A stretch of 64,000 nucleotides of DNA from Smallanthus sonchifolius (GCA_023525975.1 JAKNSE010000037.1:4756501-4820500), one strand, 5' to 3'. Counted from the stretch's first letter, positions 9,562-22,489 are shown. A program made the numbers and translations. The notes: generated from the letters alone by a model not told the origin.

Positions 9562-11529
9562 TGAAACACCCTACTTATCTCTTTTTCATATCAGAGTATT
9601 TTTTTTGTGGAAATCTAGTCCCATATTAACAAAACCTTGCCATAATGGCTAAGGTAACCTTTTCATTTATAATAATATTGTTTTACAAAAGGATATTATA
9701 AATTACATTATCCTATATAGGGATTTTCCAACTCCGAGCAGCCACGTCCTCACGAAGCTTCATTACATGTGCTTCTTTCCTGCAGTTTTTGGAAAACGAT
9801 TTTGAATTAGCTTACGCTAAGTAAGTACACTGCATCGTTTATTTTATTATGACCCTTTAGGTTCTTATTATTGTTCAAGTTTCCCAGACTCTCAGGGCCT
9901 CGTGACCATCTCCGGACGTACCTCCGGTCACGTCATTCGTATATTTTATGGGTGTGCTAACCCCCTCGCAACCATCTTAGGCCGTACCTCCAATCCGAGT
10001 ATTGGCAAGGTTCTTATACTCGTCAGTATAGACCCCTTGCATTTGTCACGAATACTCATTCATTCCTCCTCCCCGTAGGCTTGGAATCTTTTACTCTTTC
10101 AGCTTCGTAGGCCTAGAGTTTCCCCTTCTCCATTCAGCCCCGTAGGCCTGGAGTTTCCTTTCCTTTTTAATTATCTTCTTTATTATTGAGATCCACCTTA
10201 CAGGCCGGGTATCTCATTTCACTTAGGACCTTGAGTATCTTTTGACTCACAGCCTCCCAAATATATCAAGCATTTGTTTTCATTTCATGTATATGCTTGA
10301 TTTACTTCCCAACCAGTCCTCACCTTAAAACTTCATAACGGTTTCTCCACGATGCATTAAAAGGGTTTATATATAGGAAGTACCAACGGCGTACCCACCA
10401 CCCTTTTAACATATCGTGAGTACTTCGTTATTCCATTTTAGGGTTTAAACTCGTTATATCATACTCTTTCATGTTTGCACGTATCATCATGTATTCACAT
10501 ATTCATCATGCATTTCGCGTATTCACATTCATTATGCATGGTATACTTCCATCTTATATTCGTATTCGTCATATATTGTAAACTGGGGTGATTCTCCTTT
10601 CAGAGTAGTACCTCCAACAGAGATGTTCTCAGGAAAGAGTGACGGGTCTAGGAGAGATTTATACACCACTCTTTCATTAGATAGAACATTCCGTTTGTCA
10701 GATAACTACATACCGGTCGAAAGTTCTCCCATACGTTTACTATATTTCAATATCATTCTTTAGCCTATACCCCTAAACATTCATAATGGTTTCACCACGA
10801 AATACCAAGAGGTTTATATATAGGAAGTACCAGCGGCGTATCCACCACCCCTTGAATACATCGTGGCTACTCCATTACTCCAGTTTAGTGTCTATACTAA
10901 TCTTTTATTTCCCAGTACCCTTTGTCATACACACATCACATAACACATATCATTTAAGTACGTAATTCACATAACCGCCTCTAGGGTACGGGTCCAGTGT
11001 ACTTACGATAGTCTCGGGTTGTTCCTAAGTTTGTTCCTCGATTTAATGTTTCTCTGAACTCGAATCTTACTCGTCACGTACCGCACTCGTAACCGCTACG
11101 TTCGTAACCATCGTTCGGGGCTCCTCAGTGTGCGAGTGTGTGAAGGTAATGGTGTTGGTTTGTTGTTGTTGTTTCATTTTGAACGGCATTTGCAAAGTAT
11201 TTATAGGGTGAAACTGCCACCCGTAGCGGACCGCTAAGCTAGGTGGTAGCGGTCCGCTACGCCTCTTGCCAGCCGCATTGTTTGCTTGCCACGTAGCGGA
11301 CCGCTAAGGTTCTGGGTAGCGGTCCGCTACCCAATCCTTGTACGTGAGTCAGCTTACACGTGTCAGCTCCTCCTCGTCCGTGCCAATTGCGGCTAGCGGA
11401 CCGCTAAAGACTTGGTAGCGGTCCGCTACCGACTCATTTTTCAGATTCTTTCATTTTAAACCCTCAAACTTTGAGCTATTTACACTTTAGCCGTTGGATT
11501 TTTATTTCTTTTAGATTTTGGGTTTTACA
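9562..11529 (-). mobile_element. 3' LTR of gypsy element A
   Basis: On the minus strand it runs from TGTAAAACCC to GGGTGTTTCA, 1968 bp. Adjacent on the pol side is a polypurine tract, AAGGGGGCCAAGT, which fixes this as the 3' LTR of a minus-strand element. The host duplication on this side is CCTAA (9557-9561). The LTR holds two TATA-bearing modules (10366-10405 and 10811-10852) and six TAGCGGNCCGCTA half-sites (11223-11432). The equivalent solo LTR lies at 26406-28324. Confidence 0.8.
11223..11432. repeat. three hairpin cassettes of TAGCGGACCGCTA/TAGCGGTCCGCTA in the gypsy A LTR
   Basis: Three cassettes begin near 11223, 11291 and 11392. Each contains TAGCGGACCGCTA, a spacer of 9-12 nt, and TAGCGGTCCGCTA. 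Each half is itself nearly palindromic and the two halves are exact reverse complements. The solo LTR copy (28035-28225) keeps the array in a decayed form. Confidence 0.7.
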
Positions 11530-11568
11530 ACTTGGCCCCCTTAAATTAGGTTTCGTCCTCGAAACCTG

Positions 11569-13163
11569 TTAATCTTTGAATAATTGAGGATAACATTTCC
11601 TCATTTCCTTTTCACTTTCCCAGGTCATCTCTGACCCTTTTCTGTGCCTCCATTGCACCAACACCTGTTTAATTGTTTTATGGCGTAACTGCTTTTCTTT
11701 TGTGTCTAGGATCTTGGTAGGTTCTTCAACATAGGTTAGCTTATCATCAACTTCTATCTCTTCTAAAGGAACGTGTGCAGCTTCATCCGCCAAACATTTC
11801 CTTAGATAAGATACATGGAATGTGTTGTGTATCTTATTCAATTCTTCAGGTAGTTCTAACTGATAAGCTACTTTTCCGATTCTTTTAATGATTTTGAAAG
11901 GACCAATAAATCGTGGACTCAGCTTTCCACGTTTCTTGAATCGAATTAGACCTTTCCAAGGAGATACTTTCAACAAGACATAATCTCCTTCTTGAAATTC
12001 TATTGGTCTACGTCTTTTGTCTTCAGTCTATCTTGTGCAGCTTTTAAATGTGCCTTGATTAAGTCAAGTTTTTCTGACGTGGCTTGAACTATTTCTTTGC
12101 TGCCTAATTCTTTCTGACCAACTTCTCCCCAACATACAGGAGTCCTACATCTTCTACCATATAGCATCTCATATAGTGGCATACCAATGCTGGAATGGTA
12201 GCTGTTATTGTATGAGAACTCTGCTAATGGAAGATGGCTATCCCAACTTCCATCGAAATCAATTATACAAGCACGTAACATATCTTCAAGAGTTTGAATC
12301 GTGCTCTCACTTTGACCATCAGTTTTAGGGTGATATGCCGTGCTAATTAATAATCTAGTTCTCATCTCCTCATGGAACTTTTTCCAAAAACGTGAAGTGA
12401 AAAGAGTATATCGATCAGAGACAATCGAGACTGGCACTCCATGTCCGGAAACAATCTCTTTAATGAATAAATCGGCTAACTTTTCTGAAGAGCATGTTTC
12501 ACGTATTGCTAAGAAATGAGCACTCTTAGTTAACCGATCTACAACCACCCAAATGGTATCATAACCCCTAGCTGTCGTTGGTAGCTTGGTTATAAAGTCC
12601 ATAGTGAGATGTTCCCACTTCCAATCTGGGATTTCTAGTGGTTGTAACCTTATATATGGCTTCTGATGTTCTGCTTTAACTTGTAGGCAAGTTAAGCATT
12701 TAGCTACATATTTCATGATATCAAACTTCATTCCGGGCCACCAATAATCCTTGCGCAGATATTGGCACATTTTTTTAGTACCCGGATGAATAGAATATCG
12801 TGATTTATGAGCTTCGTCGAGAATCTTAAGTCTAAACTCGCCTGATCGTGGTATCCACATACGACCGAATCGAGACTTGACTTTATACTCATTCTCTTCT
12901 AGAAACTTCTCCTGACCAGCCATTCTTTCTTTCTTAATATTCTTACTTTTTAATGCTTCGATTTGTGCGTCTAGAAGCTGGCTCATGAAATAAGGAGTTA
13001 TCACTAACTTATATGCTTTCACCCGAATAGGATGATGCTCTTCATTTTGACATAGAGCATCGGCTACCATGTTAGCTTTTCCGGGATGATACAAGATCTC
13101 ACAATCATAATCTTTGACTAGTTCCAACCATCGTCGTTGTCTCATGTTTAAGTCCTTCTGGTC
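11569..13163 (-). pseudogene. gypsy element A pol fragment: RNase H end, integrase, chromodomain
   Basis: From 13163 downward the frame encodes the end of RNase H (DQKDLNMRQRRWLELVKDYD, ADAL), the integrase zinc finger (HPGTKKM...CLTCLQ), and a core with MDFITKLP, VSDRYTLFTSRFW and TDGQSEST, which keeps D, D and E. A second frame (11976-11569) holds GPF.I.KRIG and a chromodomain (PTKILDTKEKQLRHKTIKQV, WESE). It is a chromovirus, probably Tekay-like. The two frames are separated by a stop near 12000. Gag, protease, reverse transcriptase and the 5' LTR are absent: the sequence stops at 13163 and jumps to copia sequence. Confidence 0.85.
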
Positions 13164-13400
13164 AAAGTAAAGGATATAGGCTATACAATCCAGTAACAAA
13201 GAGGTTTTCAACAAAACGTGATGTTGTTTTTCTAGAGGACACTAAATGGATATGGAACAATGAAGAGAATACACCCAATGTACCCTATCAGTTTGTTGAC
13301 CCATTTCCCAGTGAACACCATGACTCAACAGTTAATTAATCACAAAATAGTACAACTACATCAAGTACTATACCTGTGACCACCAACCCTACATCACAGA
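13164..13400 (+). pseudogene. duplicated copia segment (second copy of 9204-9440)
   Basis: This stretch repeats 9204-9440 almost base for base, starting at a shared AAAGTAAAGGATATAGG where gypsy pol stops. It continues after element B at 26338. It shows that part of the copia-plus-A locus was duplicated before B inserted. Confidence 0.8.
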
Positions 13401-16186
13401 TGTCACACCCCAACCGACGGCGGAAACGTCGGGGCGGGACATGAAGACTGTCCATGAGCACATGGTTGACTACGTTGTAATATATTAAATCATCACATTT
13501 CATTTCATAAAACAAACCAAACAGAATTCAACCAAATACATAGAATTCAAATACATAATAAGTTTCTATATTGATTAACTAATTCCATAACTTAAGTGTA
13601 GAAAACTGGATCAACTCAATTGTTCGTACCTGAAACATGATAAAAACAAGGTCAACTAAAATGTTGGTGAGCATACATAAGTTTTGACTCTAAATAGTAT
13701 CATTGTGTTGTGTGTATACAATCCATACATATCATGGTTAATAAAGCAAATATGGAGAGTTACTATTATGAAACCAAGTTGTACAATCAAACCTTTGTAA
13801 CTAGCATGCAAATAACCAAATTGTGTTGTCGGCAACAATCACCCTAACTGGGTGGGTTTGTCAGACTCAATAGATCTATCATTGTTAACCGTCGGCTTGT
13901 GTAGTTAATGATTGCACATGTAAATCGCACACAAATTGTAGTTTGCGCACCTAGTACTCAAGCATAAGGCTCAAATTGCACACATGAATGTAGGGTGGAA
14001 TTGTATTGTGTAGTTTGTAAACATTGTATAATTGTACTCATGTTCCACTCCAAAAATGTAAATAGTGTAAAAATGGGCTATGTAAACTCACCTGCAATAA
14101 TTGTGTGGATAACACGAGCAAATATATAGCACAAGTGATTTGCAAACCACTAAGTTTGACCTAGAGTGAAATAGTATGAATTCGAATTAATAATATGCAC
14201 AATGTCTGAGGTAAAGTCTAGGGTTTTAACGGGAGTGAGTGTAGGGACTTGTACAAAGGGTTTGTGTTATATCATGTAGGGGATGTGTTTGTGTTTGTAA
14301 GTTCGAAGTATATGGTTTTAATAGTAGATGGCTTAAGGTTTAACTGAATAACTAAATAAACTAGATAATTAATTTCTTTTTATTTATTTATTTAGAAAAG
14401 TAGTGTGAAATTATATTTATTCAAATATAATTTAAATATATAAATTTTTTTTATTTATTTACTTATGAAAATGTGTAAATGTATATAAGTATATAAGAAA
14501 TAATGCAAAATACAATTTAAACTCTAAGTGGATTGTGAATGTAAAATATATAAATAAATTCATTTATTTATTTATCATTTAAAATGGTATGTTCTTTTAA
14601 GAAATACGAAAAGTGTATATATATTTTTATTTAGATAAAGTTTTATTTGTTTAAATAGGGTTTAAAATCCTATTATATGTAATTTAATTGAAAATTTGTT
14701 TTCGGACATTCTTTTACAAAAATGATAATGGATTTATAAAAGTCTTGGTCACAATTCTATAAATTAAGTAATTTTAAATGTTTTGTTTTTGTAAAGTAAT
14801 AATTTGGTTAAAAAACTTAAATTTCTAATGATGAATTTTAAATTGTAAAAATGGTGGTTTTATGTTTAAAGTGGTAATTTATTGAGCCAATACGTTCTGA
14901 AAGATATTAGGTTTATAAAAATAATTTTTAACAAGTCGAATAATGATTTAAAAATGGTTTTAAAATAAAAAGAATACAACCCGGCTCGAACACGGGTGGA
15001 TTCTGTGTTCCACTTGAGGCGTACCACCGGACCAGGGGTACTAACCTGTGTACAAACCTGGTTCGTTTGGGTCTTAACAGAGAGCGATAAGGGGGACGGC
15101 CTGGTCAAGGGGAAACGCGTAAAAAAAAGGAGCCGGATATGCATGGGTTTCGAACCCACGCCACTTGGTCCGTTGGTGCAATGTCTTACCAGTCAGACCA
15201 AGTGGTTTCGCTGGTTGTTTAGGAATTCCGTTTAATTTTATACGCTAATTAGATTGAACCCAATTCATGAACCCGTACGAACAAGCCTCAGATCCAATTT
15301 GAAATTGGGTTTAATGCTCAAAATTTGTTTGGATTGATAGAGGGCTTTCATTTGAAATTGGGTTTAATGCTCAAAATGAATTAAAAGGCACCGATATTAC
15401 CTGTTATGGTGGAGTGTAGAGTGTCGTCGGCTAACCGGTCAGCGATGAAGTTGCTGGTGTTCAATCGAGGAGCAGAGGCGTGTTATGATTCAATTGAGTG
15501 CCGAGAAAGTTTGTAGTGGGTCGTGCGAAGGTGTGAGGATGGATTAGTTGGGTTGATTTCGATTTAAAAGCTTAATTTGATTCGGGTTTAAAGAGGACGA
15601 CCGATAGCTGCAATTACGTGTTAATTCGTTTGAATGTGAATGAATTTGGTCATGCTCTTGGGTTGGATACATGCCTGTTCAATCATAGCATGATTTGCGG
15701 GGTCTATAACGCGTTGATTTCTTGATTAGGAAAGGATTTGGGCTCGGTTTGACTCTAAAGAGTCAAACCTGTTTGAAAGTTGAAATTTGCCGCTCAAGGA
15801 TCAAACTGAAATGGAATTTGGGCCGGGATAGGTTCGATGCTTGATCTGGAACCCAAAGCAGGCTTGTATCAGTCGGGTTAGATCGATTTAAGCATCCATT
15901 TAGTAAAGATTTGGCCAGTTTGACTTTGGATAGTCAAATTGAGTCAAAATTGGTCAAGAGTGATGAATGAGGTCAAAATTGGAGTTAATGGGTTCAAAGT
16001 CATGAGTGGGGGGTTCAAATTGAGGGTTCAAGCCTTATTGAACTTGTGTTAGAAAAATAGTTTTTTTTATAGAACTTGAAATCTAAACTATTATTTATTT
16101 TATATTAAATTATTTTATGTAAGAGATTCCATTTTTATAATATTATGAATTTTGTAAAATGGTTTATTTGATACAAATAATTATTC

Positions 16187-16217
<31 letters not shown>

Positions 16218-16231
16218 ATTAAGTACATTTG

Positions 16232-16269
<38 letters not shown>

Positions 16270-16540
16270 AGATGTAAATACGAAGTTAAAGCTCATAATA
16301 ATTTAATTTTTTTTAACAAAGTATATTTATACGTATGCTTATATAAATATACATACATATGTTACATATATAATAGGAAACAACATGTTATTGTAGGGTT
16401 GAAATTTGAAATTGATATACATTCAAATAATAATTAATGTGACATAAAATGTCGGATATGTACGGGATTTGAAATGAGCTGTCATTATTATATAAAGATA
16501 AGATAAAAAAAATTTATGCCAGAAAATCATGGATGTTACA
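13401..16540 (-). repeat. 3' LTR of element B
   Basis: On the plus strand it starts TGTCACACCCC and ends GATGTTACA. It pairs with 23272-26332. It includes two tRNA-like modules read on the minus strand (near 14985-15050 and 15140-15200), a long AT-rich stretch (14300-14900) and (TA)n tracts (16180-16265). Short matching reading frames in both LTRs (13656-13838 and 23527-23709) merely reflect LTR duplication. Confidence 0.85.
15140..15205 (-). other. tRNA-like A/B-box module inside the element B LTR
   Basis: On the minus strand, A-box-like TGACTGGTAAGACA (near 15182-15195) precedes B-box GGGTTCGAAACC (15146-15157). The right LTR has the same block at 25010-25075 with one change in the B box. 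The block is too short and lacks the stems for a real tRNA gene. Confidence 0.5.
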
Positions 16541-17773
16541 GTATCCCTAAGTTGTGGGAATTTCGTCCCGAAATTCAACTGACAGAGGTTACTGAACTAA
16601 GAAAGAGATGAGTTTGGATTCTCCACGAGCTTTGATTGTTGGTTTGAGGTGTACATTTGATAACAAGATTCAGGTCTGTTTCTCAAGGTTAGGCACGAAG
16701 AATGACGGTGGATTTAGTTTTGAAATGAACTTAAGGAGAAAGTTTGTTGAATAATAATTTAGATTCTAAAGGTGAAATGTAATACTTGAAATGGATTTGA
16801 TAGGAAATCGATGATCAGGGTTTGATTAAGATGTAGTCTAATATGCTTAGGAATTGTATATGGATAAGAGATTTCACAACTATTGGTCTAGGTCAAAACT
16901 TCACGTGACACAAGCTACTCCTGATAATATGATAGAGAACTTATATATAGGAAGTACCATCGGCGTATCTACCATGCCTTTGTCATGCTGCATTAGTTTC
17001 GTTGCTATATATCACGATAGGACTTAGGTTGTAATACATGACAAAATTCACTATGTTTTCCATGCGCTGATTTTCATAATTACGTGTGCACCCGTAATTA
17101 CTTGAATCATCGCATAGTCCGTATAGATCTTTCCGTTGTGTGCAGGTCAAGACACGGCACTAAATTACTTAGTTCTTGTGTATTATTTTCATGTATGAGC
17201 TGCTACCAATAAATGTGCTCCTAGATAGTAAGGCCAAATCAGGAAACTAAAGAGCAATAACGTAGTATAACTTAAAGTTCCATCGCTTACTCGTGTTTGA
17301 ACAAGAGTACGTCAAACCCCGAGTAGTTTCAAAATGTTATAGCTTCCTCGTGTTTGAACAAGAATACGTCAAACCCCGAGTAGTTTCAATGTGTTATAGT
17401 TTTCATCCTCAGTGAACAAAGTGTAGGATCATGCTTTGTGTATAATGTGATCACTCAATTGTAACAACTGTAAACAATTTAGTTCCATGTATGATGTAAA
17501 CACTCGAGTTTCATGTACGATCTAGTGTTATGCACCTTGTAAGCAAGTAGGTTTCATGTATGAGGTGAATAGTTTAGTAATAGCAAACAAATGGGTTTTT
17601 TTTTGTATAAGGTGGACAAGTTAGTATTTATGTATTTGTATATAAACAAGTTTTCATGTTTATTGTAAGCAATTGGGTATCATGTGTATCGTGAACAACC
17701 AAGTTTCATGCGTCATGTAACCATTTCTTATGTCATGTATATTCTGAATCAACTAAGTATTATGTACCATGTG

Positions 17774-20700
17774 TGTAATATCCAGTATTTTCCAACCTAG
17801 CTTTTCCTAAACTTTTGCACGTGTTATTAACTCAAAGCTTGAAATTTTATTAAAATTATTTTCTTAAATAATAAATATTGATTTAATTAATATATAATTA
17901 AGAAAAAAAATAATACTTGAGATATATATATACATATATGAGACTTATTTAGAAACATATATATCTTATAAATAAAATGTGGTAAAATTCTTAAAACCTT
18001 ATAAGTTATAATTATATAAATAATATAATTGATAAACTTATTTTAAATACTTAAAATTTTAAACTATAAATCTTAGGAATTATTTTATAAAATTATAAAA
18101 TAATAAAGATATAAAACTTAGTAGGATTTTATAAGAAATAAATCATATTATTTAAAGTCCAGGGACGAAAGTGTCATTTTTGGAACTTGTTTTAAACTCA
18201 AACCTATGCTAAATTGAATGCTCCTCGAGCTCCGACTCGCGCATGCGACCCAAGCCCAATGTCCTTCAATGCTTGAATTCAACTCTAAACCCGCGTATTT
18301 CAGAATTCGAACTCGTTCCTTCCAACCGTTATCTCCCCAACTGTACACGCATTAAACGAAGGAATTAGTTATAAATACCAGTTGCTATACCTCAACGACA
18401 CATCACTCGAACTCTCTGAAACATCAATTCCATCGTTTTGCACCTGTATTTGTTCGATTGATTCGTGGTCAGCCGATTCTGAAACTTGAACCCGTTCTCC
18501 TTCGTTTCTTCATCATATCAGGTAATTTGAATGACCATTTCCATCGTTTTTACCTCATAAGCAAAAGCCCTCTGTCAATTTGTAATGACAGAGGGATTTT
18601 CAGTTCACATTTAGGGATTCTTGAATCTAGGATTTCATACGGGATTAGGGTCGATTTGGGATATTATTTATTAATTTCTTTTTCTGTATGAATCACTAAC
18701 GAGGCCCGTAGTCGGGTGGCTGAGTGCGTGTGTGTGTGACTCGGGTGGCCCGGGTTCGAGCCGGCCAGCCCGAGTTTTGCCTTTTTATTTTTTTTAACCA
18801 TTTTAAACAGTTTTTAAATCCATTAAAAATTGTTATAAAATCTGTTAAAGTTTTATAAACTTAAAAATGAATTTTAATTACACTTTTGCATTCTGAAAAT
18901 ATTCTAATTAAATTAAGCTTAGTTAAAAGTTATAATAATTAATTCTTTAAGAATAATTTTAAAATACTTAAAAAAAATAATATAAAAAAAAGAAGCTTAT
19001 AAACTTTTGCATTTTATAAAAAATATATCTATTTAAATCAAGACTTGTTTATTTATTTACTTGATTTTAAAACAGAAAATAAATATACTTTATTTAAAAT
19101 CAGAATTCTTGTAAACTTATAAAAATAAATAAAATCTATATTTATTTAACTCAAGGCTTTGTTCATCCATTTAAATTAAATAAATATACAATATAAAACT
19201 TAAACAGAAACTCTGATTTAATAAACTTCAAACTTATAACTTGTAATTTATATAAACAAAAATTTATATAAATTTAAAACAAGAGAAATAAATATATGTA
19301 TTTATTTTCCCAAATGCTTACAAACTTGTAAACTTTATAAAATGTAAACTTTAAAAATATTTATAAACTTATATTTAAAAAATAAACTTTATAAGAAATT
19401 CTATTTAAACATATTTGTTAAACTTATAACTTCATTTATTTAAACTTATAAGAATATTTTAAACATTATTTATTACAAGTTAAATTGTAAAATAAATACT
19501 TAATACCCAAATACTTTAAATGATTTATATTGATTAAGTAAAGAAATTAAGCTTGAAGATAACTATATTTATCCTTAATAATTATATAGATAATTACTAT
19601 TAATCTTTAATCCTATAATTATTATTAATCTTTAACCCTTAGTTTTAATCTTTGATTATTACCTATTCTTGAAATGATTATTATTAACCCTTAATAACTA
19701 TATAGTCTTTTAATAATTATTGTTAATCTTTAAATAATTATTTAGTCTTTTACCTAACTATTATTATAACTTTATTTATAAATACTTAGAAGACTACATT
19801 AAATTATTGTTTACCTAATTTGTGTAATTAATAATTGTGAGACTTTTAAATAATTATTTTAAACTATAAACTTATTAAGCTTGATATTCAAGTCTTATGT
19901 CATTCTTTCAAAACCCCTATTTAAAACTTTAACCTAAACTTTATAAACCAAATCATTCCCGTCTTCCATTTGGAACCCTAGTCAATCTTAGAATCCTAGA
20001 TACTTGCCATAGACTTATAAGATCAAACTTGAAACTTTAGACTTGTATTCTTAGGCTTGTTGTGAGGATATTCTCCCTCAAAGTCTTGCTACACTAAATC
20101 TTGTCGGATACTCTTCATCATTCCAAGTGAGTATACTTAGCCCCTTTTCGTTTTACACTCTTTATAAACTTGGGGTGAAACATGTATCAAAGATTTATAC
20201 AATTCTTGTACAACTATGCCTATATGCTTATTCTTGTGTTATACCTGATACTTGCATGCTTAAATTAGACTTAATACTAGCATATCCATTAACTTTGATC
20301 AAGCCTATGGTAACAATGATAGATCTATTGTATTTGACCAATCCACCTAGATTAATTGACCCTTCGGGGGGAGCCCATGGTGATTGTTACTGAATTTAAA
20401 CTTTAGACTTTTAAGGATAACCTGCGGGTTATGCCTAAACTTGGTTGGAGGATTGATATGCATAATGTTTAACATGTTTTGTTCTCACACTTATACTATA
20501 GAATGCATGACATAGTAAATTGTAAAACTTTTCAAAGACTTTGTTAAACTGTGTCAAAACCTTCGTATCTCACCAACTATTTTTAGTTGACAGATTTCTT
20601 CACATGTTTCAGGTACATCAACATGAGACTTTAATGTGATCACATAGGAATGCTTTGGACCTAGAATACTTATCAAATAAACATTGTATTCTTGTTATGT

Positions 20701-20829
20701 TGTTTCATTCTTTGTATTGAACCTTTGAATATCATTAATGAAATATTTAAACTTTAATAGTCAACCTTGTGCTTTTTGAACAACCGTGTCCGCCCCGACG
20801 TATAATCCACCGTCGGTTAGGGTGTGACA
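17774..20829 (+). mobile_element. solo LTR inserted in element B
   Basis: It runs from TGTAATATCC to GGGTGTGACA and is flanked by ATGTG (17769-17773 and 20830-20834). Its right end, read in reverse, resembles the start of the B and C LTRs, so it is a relative in opposite orientation. It has no internal region. A tRNA-like module (A-box region near 18710-18725, B-box GGTTCGAGCC at 18753-18762) lies about a kilobase from its left end. Most of the rest is extremely AT-rich (18780-19900). Confidence 0.8.
18705..18780 (+). other. tRNA-like A/B-box module inside the solo LTR
   Basis: GTAGTCGGGTGGCTGAGTG resembles an A box and GGTTCGAGCC matches a B box about 30 nt further on. It occupies a similar place to the modules of the B and C LTRs but is on the plus strand, because this LTR is reversed. 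Confidence 0.5.
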
Positions 20830-21710
20830 ATGTGACCAATCCAACATCATGTATATTACAAACAACATATATCATGTAAATCAATCTTCTATTATGTATA
20901 ATGTGAACAACTAAGTTTCATTCGCTCAATCTGGTACTATGTATATTACAAACACTAGTTTTATGTGATCCATCTAGTACTGTGTATTTTGTGAACGTGC
21001 ATACGTAGTTTATTGAGTCTTATGAGTGGCGTATACTAACGAGTTTTGTACGTGATCGAGTGTTGCGGACAAGCGTGTTGTTTGGCGTTCATGTATAATG
21101 TGGGTAGTTAGGTTTTAGCTTTTTAAATCTCGTTGTGGTTCATATAGATGGTTAACGTCTACGCGAAATGATTTATCTCTTTGAAGTGGCAAGTACACCC
21201 GTACATTACCGAAGGTGTAAGATGGCGAGAAGGTTCTGAAAATTTTCTGAGTAAAGTGCTTGCGTATAACTGATTTCGTTTGTAAATAAATAAGTAATTT
21301 ATTCTTATTTGTAAATTAATAAATTGGCGAGAAATAATTGAATAATTAACTATATGGATAATTAAATGAAAACCCTTTTATTTAATTTTCAATAGTTATA
21401 AAGAGAATATTTTAAGAAAAATTTATTGGCTAAATTATTTAATAATTAAGCCAAGGTTTACTAATAATTATTTTAACGAGAAAAGCCATAATTAATTATT
21501 AAAATAATGTTTCTATAAAACAAGTTGTATTAAGTTTCCTTACAAGTTGGAAAAGTTCATAGAAAATTTATATTTCAGATACTATTTAGGAACTAAGTGT
21601 TTGATAAATAAAATATCGATGTTGTTTAAATCAGATAATAAGGTGATTTGTTTATGAAGAAGGTTCTTGGTATGTGTACTAATTTGAAATGGACGAAAAA
21701 ATGATGTTTG

Positions 21711-21726
21711 GGGGGGGGGGGGGGGT
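21711..21726. repeat. poly-G run
   Basis: About 16 consecutive G residues lie just downstream of the decayed frame in element B. They could be real or a sequencing artefact. No function is visible. Confidence 0.7.
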
Positions 21727-21887
21727 TCTGATAAAAATATGACGGATGTAATTCCCAATCGATGAGTAATAACATTAGTGTTGTAATATAAACCACATTA
21801 TTCAATGCTGAAATGTTGAACTTTATTCAAAACATAGGGAAATGGTTTCTCAAACTGAAATTTAAAGATAAAAAATAGAAATTTCTG

Positions 21888-22489
21888 CTAACGCCTTAGG
21901 TAGCTTTCCACTAGGAAGCAGATAAGCACCAAGACGAGCACCGCTATGGTTACTCGAGTAGCAAATCTGGCCTCAGCTCTAGCTACTTCCGTGCGATCCT
22001 CAACTATTTCTTTGTCTTCTTCCAGGGTTACAATTTTCTCCTCTTGGCACCATATTTGATTCGCTAGGCTGTCAATTCTCTGACCTAGCAGGTCGTGTCT
22101 AATCCCGTGCTCATCCCTTGTCTCACAAACTCTGAGGTTCTCACGTACTGGTGGATGGCATCAAATGGGACTCCCATAGCACTAGTGGGTGCCATGGTTG
22201 GCCTTGCCCTTGGGTCAGGGTGATATGGGTCGGGGGTTAGGTAGGGATCTCTCATAGGGGATGGTAATTGGTTATATAGATGAGGTGCCTAGTACGGGTT
22301 TCTTGATGGGGGTGATCCAGTTGCCCGAAGTCTTGGGCCAGTGTTCCTAATCCAATTTGCTCATATGTCAAACCTTGCTCTAGCAGCTGGGGGTGTTGGT
22401 GACCGATGATCTGGTGACCCGATGTCTTCTTCCTGATCAGACTCTGCTTCGGGATGGTATACCGGGGAGGGAGGAGAGTAGGAGCCCAT
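21888..22489 (-). pseudogene. element B frame in gag position: acidic/proline-rich, coiled coil and tail anchor
   Basis: I recognise no known family. From ATG at 22489 the frame gives an N-terminus rich in P, S, E and D (MGSYSPPSPVYHPEAESDQ, QEED, SPDHRSPTPP). Then follow, with small frame changes, EQIGLG, a block RDPYLTPDPYHPDPRARPT and PTSAMGVPFD. From about 22135 a charged coiled-coil stretch begins (LLGQRIDSLANQ, EEKIVTLEEDKEIVED), then a hydrophobic segment of about 15 residues (VTIAVLVLVLICFLV), then ESYLRR and a stop at 21890-21888. That is the layout of a tail-anchored membrane protein. Element C carries the same parts at 33333-32894. One stop and at least one frameshift make this copy non-functional. 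Confidence 0.55.

Noticed and set aside
13656..13838. 60-codon frame repeated at 23527-23709
   Set aside because: The two copies lie at the same place in paired LTRs; conservation is explained by LTR identity.
18705..18780. Functional tRNA gene
   Set aside because: A and B boxes are present but acceptor, D and anticodon stems cannot be formed; same for blocks at 6384, 15150 and 36680.
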